Positions 31,064 to 39,982 of a stretch of DNA of 64,000 nucleotides are shown here, in pieces. The stretch comes from Secundilactobacillus silagincola (GTDB lineage Bacteria > Bacillota > Bacilli > Lactobacillales > Lactobacillaceae): contig NZ_BCMJ01000006.1 in NCBI RefSeq assembly GCF_002583405.1, positions 62,001 to 126,000 on the forward strand, written 5' to 3'. The notes beneath the pieces were generated by a model. The model searched no databases and was not told the DNA's origin. It worked only from the letters and a program-made list of their open reading frames with translations. Positions within the stretch are counted from its first letter, which is position 1, and each line of letters begins with the position of its first letter. A program made the translations under genes and the position numbers.

Positions 31064-32134
31064 TTACAGATCTGGAGAAACTAAAATCTTAACTTGTGAC
31101 TTATCTTCAGATAAAGTCTTGATACCTTCATCAACGGCTTGATCCAAACCAATTTCTTTAGTGATAATCTTTCTGAAATCGTCTTGATTATTATTAATAA
31201 TGCCTAATACTGCTGGGAAACTGTTGTTGTAGCACAAAGTGGTAACGATATTGATACCTTGCATGATCACGTCATCCGTCATGTTCATTGAAACATCATT
31301 GCCGAATAAGGCAACCACTTGCAGGGTACCCGTTCGTTTAGTAACTTTTAAAGCAGTATCAAAGGTAGCTTGTGCCCCAGCACATTCATAAGCAATATCG
31401 ACCCCGTTAGGTAATTCCTTACGAATGGCCTCGTTAACGTCAACTTCATTAGGATTGAGCGTCTTCTCAATGCCTAATTCGTGCGCTTTCTTAAGTCGGA
31501 CTTCAGAAACGTCCACAATGTAAATATTATTTGCGCCACTAATTTTAGCTAATAACGCCATCAATAAACCAATGGGACCGGCACCCATGATAGCCACGTT
31601 TTGACCTTCTTGAAGATGACTGCGTTTTACGGCTTCATACACCACTGCCGTTGGTTCAGCTACAGCGCCTAATTTGGTATCCATCCCTTTGGGCAGTTTG
31701 TGTGCAAAAACACCCTGAACATTAGCAAATTCAGCAAAACCACCATCTTGTGAGAAACCTAAGAAGTTTCCTGAACCATCAGGACCAACTGCATTATTAC
31801 AGAAATTGTAGTCCCCTTTACGACAGTTTTCACACTTACCACAGGCAATTAACGGCTCAATAGCGACCTTATCGCCAACTTGCAGATTCGAAACGTCTTG
31901 ACCAACTTTGACAACTTCACCAGAAAATTCATGTCCTAAAGTGATTGGCACCGTCTTACCAGTCAGCGGATGAGGCACCGTTGGTAACCCCCAGCCTTCC
32001 AAATAAGCGTGTAAATCACTTCCGCAAATTCCACAGTATGCTACCTTAACTTGAACTTCGTCATCCTTTGGGTCTGCAATCGCAACATCTTCAACGCGAA
32101 TATCTTTCTCGCCATAAATCCGAACTGCTTTCAT
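31064..32134 (-). CDS. 2,3-Butanediol dehydrogenase, zinc MDR type
   Basis: A 356-residue medium-chain dehydrogenase. Catalytic zinc ligands are in YCGICGSDLH and GHEFSGEV, structural zinc in CGKCENCRKGDYNFC, and the nucleotide site is MGAGPIGLLMALLAK. The block HAYLEGWGLPTVPHPLTGKTVPITLGHE marks 2,3-butanediol/acetoin dehydrogenases. It interconverts acetoin and 2,3-butanediol with NADH in the cytoplasm. ATG 32134 has AGGAGG 8 nt upstream. A cre site about 95 bp upstream suggests carbon control. A separate SDR acetoin reductase lies at 40910. Confidence 0.88.
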   Translation of the reverse strand: MKAVRIYGEKDIRVEDVAIADPKDDEVQVKVAYCGICGSDLHAYLEGWGLPTVPHPLTGKTVPITLGHEFSGEVVKVGQDVSNLQVGDKVAIEPLIACGKCENCRKGDYNFCNNAVGPDGSGNFLGFSQDGGFAEFANVQGVFAHKLPKGMDTKLGAVAEPTAVVYEAVKRSHLQEGQNVAIMGAGPIGLLMALLAKISGANNIYIVDVSEVRLKKAHELGIEKTLNPNEVDVNEAIRKELPNGVDIAYECAGAQATFDTALKVTKRTGTLQVVALFGNDVSMNMTDDVIMQGINIVTTLCYNNSFPAVLGIINNNQDDFRKIITKEIGLDQAVDEGIKTLSEDKSQVKILVSPDL

Positions 32135-32226
32135 GCCTGTGGCCTCCTTGAACAATTGACAGTAACAACTATTTAACTTTTATACAATTTAATCATACAA
32201 GCAAATTTACGGAAATACAATAGACA

Positions 32227-32242
32227 ATGTTAGCGCTTTCGT
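32227..32242 (-). promoter_or_regulatory. Catabolite responsive element (cre)
   Basis: ATGTTAGCGCTTTCGT matches the cre consensus WTGNNARCGNWWWCAW at all positions but one. Confidence 0.6.
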
Positions 32243-32294
32243 TCCTATTATGACGCTTTTTATATAGTGTTTTATTTTGGACTTAAGGCATCAT

Positions 32295-32330
32295 AAAAAC
32301 CTCATAACTATTAATTAATAGTTATGAGGT
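32295..32330 (-). terminator. Terminator of the SDR gene
   Basis: ACCTCATAACTATTAA and its perfect complement form a 16-bp stem followed by TTTTTA on the minus strand. Confidence 0.85.
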
Positions 32331-32342
32331 CCAAGTTCATTA

Positions 32343-33173
32343 TTATTTATTCCGCGTCAACCGACTCACAATCAAACTCATTCCTTCATGATAAACTCCA
32401 GGATGATTTCGGGCGAGTCGTGACAGCATTCGGTCTGCTAAGCCAAAGTAATACCGACGCTTTGGGTGCCGTTCCGTAGCTGCCCGATAGAAGACTTTTG
32501 CCAGATCAGCCGAAGTTGCTTCAGAGGTGTTCAGCATACCACCCAACAGTTTTTTGGTGCCTTCAGTTAGCGGTGTGTAGGGTGAATCTGGCTTTAAATT
32601 ACTTAACGCATTATTCATAGCGATATCTAACCAGGAAGATTCCGTCCCGCCAGGTGCAACAATCACTGAGCGTAAGCCAAACTGGCGAATCTCAGTATCC
32701 AGCACGTCAGACCAGACATTTAGCCCACGCTTTGTGACGTAGTACCAGCCACCAAGCGGTGAGTAAACATCGCCACCGATGGAAGAGTTATTGACGATTC
32801 GACCGAAACCTTGCTGGCGCATTTGTGGCAAAACTAATTTAGTCAGTTCAGACGCGCCAACCAGATTGGTTTCCAACTGCTTGTGAACTTTCTCAACGCC
32901 AACTTCTTCCAGTGGACCAAATTCGCCATACCCAGCGTTGTTTAATAGCACATCTACCCGCAAGCCATCAGCCAAGGCTTCCTTCACAAATTGAAGCCGT
33001 GAATCGGCATCAGTCACGTCTAAGTAAAGTGGATGGATACCTTCACCTGTAGGGATTTTCTCAACTCGGCGAGCCCCAGCATAAACCTCCCAGCCATGTT
33101 TCGCAAATAACTGCGTTGAGGCGTAACCCATACCGCTTGATGCACCCGTAATCAAAATCACTCGTTTTGTCAT
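32343..33173 (-). CDS. Short-chain dehydrogenase/reductase
   Basis: A 276-residue SDR: TGASSGMG near residue 8, NNAGYGEFGPLEE, NNSSIGG and the catalytic YYVTK. The AGARR after the second strand suggests NADP(H). Similar in layout to YusZ-like or retinol-dehydrogenase-like SDRs. Monocistronic with its own terminator. Substrate unknown. Confidence 0.85.
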   Translation of the reverse strand: MTKRVILITGASSGMGYASTQLFAKHGWEVYAGARRVEKIPTGEGIHPLYLDVTDADSRLQFVKEALADGLRVDVLLNNAGYGEFGPLEEVGVEKVHKQLETNLVGASELTKLVLPQMRQQGFGRIVNNSSIGGDVYSPLGGWYYVTKRGLNVWSDVLDTEIRQFGLRSVIVAPGGTESSWLDIAMNNALSNLKPDSPYTPLTEGTKKLLGGMLNTSEATSADLAKVFYRAATERHPKRRYYFGLADRMLSRLARNHPGVYHEGMSLIVSRLTRNK

Positions 33174-33381
33174 TTTAAGGTCCCCTTTTTAAACGTCATT
33201 CAACTTATCGTTAAGGCAACTTTAAGCCGAAACGACCTTAATTACAAGCAACGATAAAGCCAACATTATTTCCCCTAAATTCTTAAATTCTACCAACCTT
33301 TAATTTATTTTTAAACATTCTTTCTTCTACTTATGCGCTAAAGCTGATACACCAACGTTCCGAAAAAAATTAAAATGCCTG

Positions 33382-33409
33382 TTTACAAATTATGAAAAGA
33401 TGGTAAGAT
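33382..33409 (+). promoter_or_regulatory. Promoter of the T-box/asnA unit
   Basis: TTTACA (33382-33387), 16-nt spacer, TAAGAT (33404-33409). Confidence 0.6.
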
Positions 33410-33696
33410 ACTGATTAGAGATTAAAAGACGTAGGAAAGACAAGTAAGTCTAGTCGAACTGTCAGTGAGTTGGGAAATGGTGTGAACCCAATCAGTAATC
33501 GGCTTTACCGAATAACACTTTCTTAGTTGCGGGCTGAACCACTTAGCAGTAAGCTTCGCCGTTACCGAAACGTTACCATCGGAGCGTATGTTAGTACGCG
33601 TATTGAGGTGGCTTATCTATGGATAGGCAACTTGGGTGGTACCGCGAAATGAAGTCTTTCGTCCCTTGATTAAGGGATAAAAGGCTTCTTTTTTTA
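33410..33696 (+). promoter_or_regulatory. T-box riboswitch, asparagine-type
   Basis: A leader of about 290 nt with T-box TTGGGTGGTACCGCG (about 33631-33645), specifier context CGAAT-AAC-A with AAC (Asn) at 33514-33516, and a terminator GAAGTCTTT...AAGGCTTC followed by seven T (33651-33695). Uncharged tRNA-Asn would allow read-through into asnA, which makes asparagine. The gene's function confirms the specifier reading. Confidence 0.93.
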
Positions 33697-33726
33697 TTCC
33701 AAATCTATTTTAGAGGAGCGAGTACC

Positions 33727-34734
33727 TTGCATTTAATTATTCCAAAGTCATACGAACCTAAATTAAGCGTTCGCGAAACACAAGACGCCATTCGTTACAT
33801 TCGGGAAACATTCCAGGATGAATTCCGTAAAGAATTGAACCTGTCACGGGTTTCAACCCCAATGTTTGTTGAAAAGAAGACAGGTTTAAACGATAACTTA
33901 AACGGTGTTGAAACACCTGTTTCATTTACCATGAAGGACATGGGCGACGAACAAATCGAAATCGTCCACTCATTGGCTAAGTGGAAGCGAGTTGCTTTGA
34001 AGCGTTACGGTTTCAAGCTTCATGAAGGCCTTTACACCAACATGAACGCCATCCGTAAAGACGAAGATTTGGATAACTTCCACTCAGCTTACGTTGATCA
34101 ATGGGACTGGGAAAAGGTCATCAGCAAAGACGAACGTAACGCGGAAACTTTGAAGAGCACTGTCCGTCAGATTTTCAAAGTCATCAAGCACATGGAACAC
34201 GAAGTTTGGTATAAGTTCCCAGAATCTGTCTATCACTTACCTGACGAAATTCACTTCGTCACCACGCAGGAATTGGAAGACCGTTGGCCAGACAAGACCC
34301 CTATGGAACGTGAAGATTTGATTGCTAAAGAACTTCGCTGTGTCTTCATTATGAAGGTCGGCGGTGCTTTAAAGAGCGGCAAAAAGCATGATGGTCGGGC
34401 ACCTGACTACGATGACTGGGAATTAAACGGCGATATCATCTTCTGGTACGAACCATTGGATCAAAAGATTGAAATCTCCAGCATGGGTATCCGGGTTGAT
34501 GCCGAATCCATGAAGAAGCAATTAAAGATTGCTGGCGCAGAAGACCGTTTAAGCTTGCCATATCACAAGATGGTCTTGAACGAAGAAGTCCCATACACGA
34601 TTGGTGGCGGGATTGGTCAATCACGTTTGTGCATGTTGCTGTTGGGTAAAGTTCACGTGGGTGAAGTCCAAGCAGCATTGTGGCCACAAGATATGATTGA
34701 TAAGTGTGAAGAAGCGGGGATTCATTTACTGTAG
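33727..34734 (+). CDS. asnA: Aspartate-ammonia ligase (asparagine synthetase A)
   Basis: A 335-residue class II tRNA-synthetase-like enzyme making asparagine from aspartate, ammonia and ATP. Blocks [54 protein letters not shown] and [15 protein letters not shown] are characteristic of AsnA. TTG start with GAGGAG 8 nt upstream. Behind an Asn T-box. A palindromic element begins exactly at the end of the stop codon. Codon use is typical of well-expressed genes. Confidence 0.97.
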   Translation: MHLIIPKSYEPKLSVRETQDAIRYIRETFQDEFRKELNLSRVSTPMFVEKKTGLNDNLNGVETPVSFTMKDMGDEQIEIVHSLAKWKRVALKRYGFKLHEGLYTNMNAIRKDEDLDNFHSAYVDQWDWEKVISKDERNAETLKSTVRQIFKVIKHMEHEVWYKFPESVYHLPDEIHFVTTQELEDRWPDKTPMEREDLIAKELRCVFIMKVGGALKSGKKHDGRAPDYDDWELNGDIIFWYEPLDQKIEISSMGIRVDAESMKKQLKIAGAEDRLSLPYHKMVLNEEVPYTIGGGIGQSRLCMLLLGKVHVGEVQAALWPQDMIDKCEEAGIHLL

Positions 34735-34852
34735 AGTGCGGAAGTAAGCGGTTAGAGAGCGGAGTCTAAGCTGATTACGGTAAAAATCCCGGGTTTGGAT
34801 TTATACCGTAATTGGCTTAGGTGCAGCTCTCTGCTTGCTGGAGCACGTTTAA
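34734..34852 (+). repeat. Long palindromic 3' element, type II, copy 2
   Basis: 119 bp starting GAGTGCGG at the asnA stop. AGAGAGC on the left pairs with GCTCTCT, and the right end reads GAGCACGTTTAA as in the copy at 28600. The inner stem (34766-34789 with 34797-34820) has a few mismatches and a different sequence from that copy, yet still folds. Confidence 0.8.
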
Positions 34853-34868
34853 GCTACGTAAAATAAAG

Positions 34869-34903
34869 GGACCAAAGTCGCAATTAATGTCGACTTTGGT
34901 CCT
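34869..34903 (+). terminator. Terminator after asnA
   Basis: GGACCAAAGTCG pairs with CGACTTTGGTCC, followed by TTTCGTTT. It follows the palindromic element, so the latter need not be the only terminator. Confidence 0.7.
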
Positions 34904-34989
34904 TTCGTTTCAGTTCCACCAACCCATATCTTCTCACACTCAAACTAGACTATAATAGAAGAAACTAGTCATCATCGAGGTCATTCCCT

Positions 34990-35562
34990 ATGAGCCAAAT
35001 CAAACTTCAAGCAGCGTCTTATCACACACCAGATAAACGTCTTCAAGAAACACAGCATCGCTTATTTGCGGCTCTGCGCAAGGCTTTTGAAGCGAAACAA
35101 AGCTTCAATACCATAACCGTCAGTGCCCTTTGCAAGTCAGCTCAAATTGCCCGCCAAACCTTTTATCGTCACTACGCCAACCTTGGTGAAATCATCCGAT
35201 TAAACATGGCTTGGATCATTAACAGCTTTTTGCAGCAAACCGACCAAAAGAATGACTCAACTCGCTTTGCTCCGCACTTAATGGTGAATTTAATGGAAGA
35301 AAACCGAACTTCCCTTGCAATGATATTTTGGGCACACGAAGAACAGAATGTGACTCAGTATCTCGTCAACGATATGCGACGCGTCAATGCCATTTACACG
35401 ACTAATAACTCTGAGGATGCCTTTACTATTGAACTGTACGCCCGAATGGTAATGAGTTTTGCCCAGTTGATGATTGAGCAACCCGGCCTTGACCAAGCTA
35501 CCCTAATAGAACTTTATCAAAAGCTCATGCCCACTCCGGAAACCATTTTCCACCAAGAATGA
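34990..35562 (+). CDS. TetR-family regulator
   Basis: A 190-residue protein with a TetR helix-turn-helix (ITVSALCKSAQIARQTFYRHYANLGEIIRL, about residues 40-69) and a helical C-terminal domain. It lies just upstream of, and on the same strand as, the amidohydrolase gene, separated by a terminator. GAGGTCATT lies before the ATG. Regulation of the amidohydrolase is a guess from position. Confidence 0.83.
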   Translation: MSQIKLQAASYHTPDKRLQETQHRLFAALRKAFEAKQSFNTITVSALCKSAQIARQTFYRHYANLGEIIRLNMAWIINSFLQQTDQKNDSTRFAPHLMVNLMEENRTSLAMIFWAHEEQNVTQYLVNDMRRVNAIYTTNNSEDAFTIELYARMVMSFAQLMIEQPGLDQATLIELYQKLMPTPETIFHQE

Positions 35563-35572
35563 TTTATCTGTT

Positions 35573-35616
35573 ACAAAACACCTCCTTTTGACAACAAACT
35601 GGGGTGTTGTTTTTTA
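35573..35616 (+). terminator. Terminator after tetR
   Basis: ACAAAACACC pairs with GGGTGTTGT around a 19-nt loop, then TTTTTT. Confidence 0.6.
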
Positions 35617-35665
35617 TGTTCTCCGTCTAGAATAAGAACCATTCAATTATGGGAGGCACTTAAAT

Positions 35666-36679
35666 ATGAAATTTATTACACTTGAAGAACACTGGGAGTC
35701 ACAACGGGTCAATGATGCAGCAAAGCCTTATATGCCTGCACCCGTCAATCCTCATAAGAATCCAGACGACCACAGTATTGAACGCTTTATGGCCAAAACA
35801 AAAAAAGATAACACCGAACTCATCAGCGTTGGCGAAAAGCGCCTAAAGTTCATGGATGATAATGATATTCAAATGCAAGTCATGGGTTACGGTGATGATT
35901 CACCACAGAACTTAGATCCTAAAGTTGCCGTTGATTTATGTAAAATGGCTAATGATGACTTAGCGGATGCTATCAGTACTAACCCCGACCGCTTCGGTGG
36001 CTGGGCTGCCCTACCAGTGGGCGACCCCGAAGCAGCGGCCAACGAATTGGAACGTGCTGTTAAAGAAAAAGGCCTACAAGGTGCCATGATCCATGGTTAC
36101 TATGATGGCAAATTCTTTGATGACCCAATGTACGAACCCATCTTCGCCAAAGCCGAAGAACTGGATGTACCACTGTACTTCCACCCCGTTTTCATTCCGC
36201 AATCAATCAGCGAACACTATTATGAAGGCAAGGGCTGGTCAGAATTAACGGCCTTTACCTTTGCGGGCGCTGGCTGGGGCTGGCATGAAGACCTGGGTGT
36301 TCAAATGGTTCGTTTGATTCTAGCGGGTGTCTTTGATCGCCACCCAAAGCTAAAAATTATCACTGGCCACTGGGGCGAAATGGTGCCTAACTTCTTGGAA
36401 CGCATGGATCAAACTATTGGTCTAACCGTTAACCTTGACCGTAGCATCAGTGAAACTTACCGAAATAACTTCTACATCACGCCAAGCGGCATGTTCTTCC
36501 CAGCTCAATTACAGTTGGATATGACTGAAGTTGGTGCTGATCATTTGATGTATTCACTGGATTATCCATACAATCATCCAGAAGGTGCTGCTAAATTCTT
36601 AACTGAGTCTGGCTTAAGTCAGGAAGACCAAGACAAGATTGCGTATGGTAATGCTGCTAAAATGCTTCATTTAAACTAA
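35666..36679 (+). CDS. Amidohydrolase family protein (ACMSD-like decarboxylase/hydrolase)
   Basis: A 337-residue TIM-barrel metal enzyme. It starts MKFITLEEHWES (LEEH metal site), then LKFMDDNDIQMQVMGYG, PLYFHPVFIP, ITGHWGEMVPNFLERMD and SLDYPYNHPEG, the usual order in the ACMSD/2,3-dihydroxybenzoate decarboxylase branch. Such enzymes remove carboxyl groups from aromatic or semialdehyde acids. GGGAGG lies 9 nt before ATG. A second family member starts at 63875. The natural substrate is unknown. Confidence 0.85.
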   Translation: MKFITLEEHWESQRVNDAAKPYMPAPVNPHKNPDDHSIERFMAKTKKDNTELISVGEKRLKFMDDNDIQMQVMGYGDDSPQNLDPKVAVDLCKMANDDLADAISTNPDRFGGWAALPVGDPEAAANELERAVKEKGLQGAMIHGYYDGKFFDDPMYEPIFAKAEELDVPLYFHPVFIPQSISEHYYEGKGWSELTAFTFAGAGWGWHEDLGVQMVRLILAGVFDRHPKLKIITGHWGEMVPNFLERMDQTIGLTVNLDRSISETYRNNFYITPSGMFFPAQLQLDMTEVGADHLMYSLDYPYNHPEGAAKFLTESGLSQEDQDKIAYGNAAKMLHLN

Positions 36680-36697
36680 AAAAAGATGAATTAAAGA

Positions 36698-36737
36698 GCG
36701 TCTGGCATCAGCCCAAAAACTGGTACTAGGCGTTTTT
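36698..36737 (+). terminator. Terminator after the amidohydrolase
   Basis: An imperfect stem of GCGTCTGGCATCAG with CTGGTACTAGGCGT, followed by TTTTT. Confidence 0.5.
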
Positions 36738-36823
36738 TAGGCTATGACTATCAATAACTGTTCGCAAAGTGTAAAATTATCAAAGATTTCACATGATATA
36801 ATTAACCCAAGGAGGTGAAATAT

Positions 36824-37702
36824 ATGTCCATATCCAAAGCAACCATTATACTTGCAATTACAGCGCTTGGCGTCTTTGGTACTAGCCAATGCGTGCAAGG
36901 AAAGACGATCAGTCATCCGCATCGAACGGTGGTCAACCCAGATACATACGGTGATAATGACGGTGGTTTTGCGACTAACTGGTACCGGCTAAAAAGTGCT
37001 ACTAATGTGACCGTTACCTATTCATCCACCACGAATTCTAATGCGGTGAGAAAACACTTGGAACTGCCAAAGGGTACCATCATCGGTGCACAGCGTTACC
37101 ATCAGCAAGTGGCATCTAAAAACGTTGCTTACACTTCCGGCTATATGACACCTAACATCAGCTATCATTTAAAATCACATTTGGTTAATTCAAAAGTCTA
37201 TGGTTTCGGAGCGGTTTCGTTTAAATTACCTGCTAAAAAAGTACAACAAATTGTTCGTCCTGCTTATGGGCTGCCTTACGGGAGCGGTACCTTATATTCT
37301 GGCGGTGTAGGTGCCATCAAGAGCCTCAACCGCAACGTCGACGCCATTAAAATATCATCTGACGGCTACATTGAAACTTACCACAACGACCCCAAGAAGT
37401 ACCCTTCATTTCTCGGGACACTAGAGAGCCATTATCAATCTAAGCCTAATGACTCACAGCGAATCATTCTTTCTGAGAAAACTAACGATACAGTTCATCT
37501 GTACTACGCTCACCATTTAGCTGGCGTCAACGACAAACGTGTCCATCAATCTGGCAACCAGCAGTACCGGCTGACAATTGTTAATCGGCACACGCCCTAC
37601 CAATATAGTGACTCAGCTTATTCAAGCGGTAAAACGATAGCCAGTATCTATTCCGTAGGTGGCAGCAATTACTTTACCATCATCGGTTCTGGTGATGAAT
37701 AA
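36824..37702 (+). CDS. Secreted protein of unknown function
   Basis: A 292-residue preprotein. A signal peptide ends about residue 27 (AITALGVFGTSQCVQG). The mature part is rich in Y, S, K and H with no transmembrane or LPXTG anchor, and no family is recognised. ATG 36824 lies 8 nt after GGAGG; an upstream GTG overlaps the ribosome binding site. TATAAT occurs upstream at about 36796. A palindromic element lies about 125 bp downstream but belongs, by orientation, to arsC. Confidence 0.7.
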   Translation: MSISKATIILAITALGVFGTSQCVQGKTISHPHRTVVNPDTYGDNDGGFATNWYRLKSATNVTVTYSSTTNSNAVRKHLELPKGTIIGAQRYHQQVASKNVAYTSGYMTPNISYHLKSHLVNSKVYGFGAVSFKLPAKKVQQIVRPAYGLPYGSGTLYSGGVGAIKSLNRNVDAIKISSDGYIETYHNDPKKYPSFLGTLESHYQSKPNDSQRIILSEKTNDTVHLYYAHHLAGVNDKRVHQSGNQQYRLTIVNRHTPYQYSDSAYSSGKTIASIYSVGGSNYFTIIGSGDE

Positions 37703-37826
37703 TTGGTTTATCTAAAATAGCAAGGTTGTGCCATAAGTCTATATTGATAAAAATTTCATTTGGTTTCTTGACTTAAAGACAGTTTAAAGTTTGCTTTTGT
37801 TCAATACTTTAATCTAGTCTAAACCT

Positions 37827-37935
37827 GTGCCACAACTCAGATTCCGGCCATTTAACGCCAAAAAGCGCATTCCGACAAAGTTCGACGGAATACGCTTTTT
37901 GGCGTTAAATTCTGGAATCTACCGAGTTGTGTCAC
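37827..37935 (-). repeat. Long palindromic 3' element, type I, copy 2
   Basis: 109 bp. Inner stem 24 bp (37851-37874 with 37886-37909, one mismatch) around an 11-nt loop. The outer arm CACAACTCGGTAGATTCCAGA (minus strand) and its partner CACAACTCAGATTCCGG match the type I copy at 12765. Read on the minus strand it begins 15 nt after the arsC stop. Confidence 0.85.
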
Positions 37936-37949
37936 ACTCTCGCTATTTC

Positions 37950-38363
37950 TTATTTGAATAATTCACTAGCCTCAATGCCTTGTCGAATCTCATCCCGCAC
38001 CTCACGAAAGGCGCGCAGCTTATCATCATCAGTGCCAGTAGCTTGCGCTGGATCCGGTAACGGCCAATGAACGCGTTGAACACTCGCTGGCGTGACTGGA
38101 CAACGATCGCGCGCATCACCGCAAAGTGTAACAACCACATCACAAGTATTCAAATAATCACGGTCAATGAGTTTGGAATATTGCTGTGAAATATCGATGC
38201 CGACTTCACCCATTACTTGAACCGCCATTGGATTTAGTCCGTGCGTTTCAACACCCGCACTCTGAACTTGCCATTTTGAATCAAGCAATGTTCGCGCAAA
38301 TCCCTCCGCCATCTGACTGCGACAGGAATTGCCGGTACAAAGAAAGTAAACTTGCTTCATCAT
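37950..38363 (-). CDS. arsC: Arsenate reductase, thioredoxin-coupled ArsC
   Basis: A 137-residue low-molecular-weight-phosphatase-fold enzyme. The P-loop is C9-T-G-N-S-C14-R-S, and the relay pair C81-GDARDR-C88 is present, as in thioredoxin-dependent ArsC of Firmicutes; arsenate is reduced to arsenite. DPAQATG near 105 supplies the general acid Asp. No arsR, arsB or acr3 is adjacent, so export must be encoded elsewhere, or the protein has another role. Confidence 0.92.
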   Translation of the reverse strand: MMKQVYFLCTGNSCRSQMAEGFARTLLDSKWQVQSAGVETHGLNPMAVQVMGEVGIDISQQYSKLIDRDYLNTCDVVVTLCGDARDRCPVTPASVQRVHWPLPDPAQATGTDDDKLRAFREVRDEIRQGIEASELFK

Positions 38364-38417
38364 TCCACCCCACTATTTTGTCTCACTATAAATTATACCG
38401 AGGATGTCAGGTAAGTA

Positions 38418-38576
38418 CTAGTCACTATTCTTAGACTGATAATGACGAATTAAATCGCTCAAAGTGTCGATATCCTGATCAACAACCATCTCTTTTAATA
38501 CTGCACGGTTATCAGCAGTGAACTACTCGTCACTAAAGTAACGAGCTTCTAGGAACACCGCTGACTTACGTATCAT
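38418..38576 (-). pseudogene. Fragment of a gene with an in-frame stop, next to tnpB
   Basis: From ATG 38576 the frame reads MIRKSAVFLEARYFSDE, a TAG, then FTADNRAVLKEMVVDQDIDT and on to HYQSKNSD before a proper stop. Both parts look coding and stay in one frame, so this is a decayed gene whose 5' part is missing next to the tnpB element's end. Family not recognised. Confidence 0.55.
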
Positions 38577-38585
38577 TCAAAGAAT

Positions 38586-39840
38586 GGTACACAGAGGTTA
38601 CGGCTATTGACTAAGGGCTGTTCCAGCCCAGTTGGTCTTTTATTATGCTGTTGCTTTTAGAATATTCATTGCGGCATTGATATCGCGATCATGGTTAATC
38701 CCGCAGTTGGGACACGTCCACTGGCGAATGTCTAAGGTGTGCTTGCCATCATCATAGCCACAGACAGAACAGAGCTGGGAAGTTTTCCGTGGGTTGACAA
38801 TGAACAGCTGCTTTCCATACCAGGCACATTTATATTCCAGCATTAATCGTAATTCTCGCCATGACTGGTTGGCAATCGCCTTAGATAGCTTGTGATTTTT
38901 CATCAGATTTTTGGCTTTCAAATCTTCAATCTTAATCACGTCATATTGTTCAACCAGTTCTTTAGTGATGTTATGCAAATAGTTATCGCGTTGATTGGCA
39001 ATCTTTTCATGATATTTAGCTACCATCTGTTTAGCCTTCTGGTAGTTTTTAAAATCAGCCAGCTCTCTGGGTTCGGGTACCTGATTGTGCTTATCCCAGG
39101 CAATCTCTTTTTCGGCTTGACGTCTGCGCCGAGCCAAACGTTTTTCCCAGTAATGCTTCTTTTTACTGAGCCGTTTATCAAATCGGATAGTGGGATACTT
39201 AATACCATCCGAAGTAATCATGAGATTCGCAACACCCACATCAATACCGATGGCCTTACCAGTGCGTTTTAACGGCTCAATATCAGTATCAACCAAGATA
39301 ATGGCGTAGAACTTACCGGTAGCGGAGAGTCGAATCGTCACATTCTTAATTTGACCAACCGGTTGTCGGCCAGCTTTAAACCTTAGACATCCCAACTTAG
39401 GTAACTTAAGATAATGCTGATCAACCAGTTTGATATTGTGGTTAACCGCGTTACATTGATAGCTTTGCTTGGGAAACTTACGGGACTTGAACCTCGGAAA
39501 GCCTTGATGTTCTTTGAACAGTTTTTGATAGGCGTGGTGTAAATCACGACTCACATGTAACAATGAAGTTGATTCTGCCGCTTTAAGAAACGGATATTCC
39601 TGTTTCAAACACTTAATGAGGTAGTTCATGCCAAACTCATTAACGTAACTGCCCCCGTTGGCATGGCGCTGCTTCTGCATATCAAGCAACTGATTCCAAA
39701 CAAACCGGCAGTAACCGAAGTTGGCCGTGATTTTTTCCTGCTGTTGTGCAGTGGGATAGATGCGGGTTTTAATGGCTTTTAGCGTCATAAGCGATAACAT
39801 CCTTTGATTTTATCATTAACAAACGTATGTTCTCATTATA
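38586..39840 (-). mobile_element. IS200/IS605-type element with tnpB only
   Basis: tnpB without a tnpA. Downstream of tnpB (minus strand) a GGGCTG-GAA-CAGCCC hairpin at about 38610-38630 fits the structured right end, which in this family is also the 3' part of the guide-carrying omega RNA. The left end near 39840-39865 has a GGCAACCGGTT hairpin. Exact ends are not fixed. Confidence 0.6.
38643..39788 (-). CDS. tnpB: TnpB RNA-guided endonuclease (IS605 OrfB)
   Basis: A 381-residue protein. N-terminal helix-turn-helix (IKTRIYPTAQQQEKI, FGYCRFVWNQLLDMQ), then RuvC parts: Asp in GIDVGVANL, Glu in IKIEDLKAKNL and Asp in NHDRDINAAMNIL. The zinc finger CSVCGYDD...WTCPNCG lies between the last two. 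All catalytic residues are present, so the nuclease looks intact. ATG 39788 is favoured over 39800, which abuts the ribosome binding site. Confidence 0.93.
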   Translation of the reverse strand: MTLKAIKTRIYPTAQQQEKITANFGYCRFVWNQLLDMQKQRHANGGSYVNEFGMNYLIKCLKQEYPFLKAAESTSLLHVSRDLHHAYQKLFKEHQGFPRFKSRKFPKQSYQCNAVNHNIKLVDQHYLKLPKLGCLRFKAGRQPVGQIKNVTIRLSATGKFYAIILVDTDIEPLKRTGKAIGIDVGVANLMITSDGIKYPTIRFDKRLSKKKHYWEKRLARRRRQAEKEIAWDKHNQVPEPRELADFKNYQKAKQMVAKYHEKIANQRDNYLHNITKELVEQYDVIKIEDLKAKNLMKNHKLSKAIANQSWRELRLMLEYKCAWYGKQLFIVNPRKTSQLCSVCGYDDGKHTLDIRQWTCPNCGINHDRDINAAMNILKATA

Positions 39841-39876
39841 CGATATTCCCAACCGGTTGCCAACAAACAATGTCGG

Positions 39877-39921
39877 AAAAAGGCAAGGAAACACGTCCTT
39901 AAAAGAACGTATTTCCTTGCC
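39877..39921 (-). terminator. Second hairpin/terminator after the HesB-like gene
   Basis: On the minus strand GGCAAGGAAA and TTTCCTTGCC arms with inner ACGT pairing, then TTTTTCC. Confidence 0.6.
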
Positions 39922-39928
39922 CAAATTC

Positions 39929-39964
39929 AAAAAAGCACTCAGCCTTCTTTCAGCTGAGTGCTTT
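39929..39964 (-). terminator. Terminator of the HesB-like gene
   Basis: AGCACTCAGC pairs with GCTGAGTGCT, then TTTTT on the minus strand. Confidence 0.85.
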
Positions 39965-39982
39965 CACTATCTATCTTAACTT

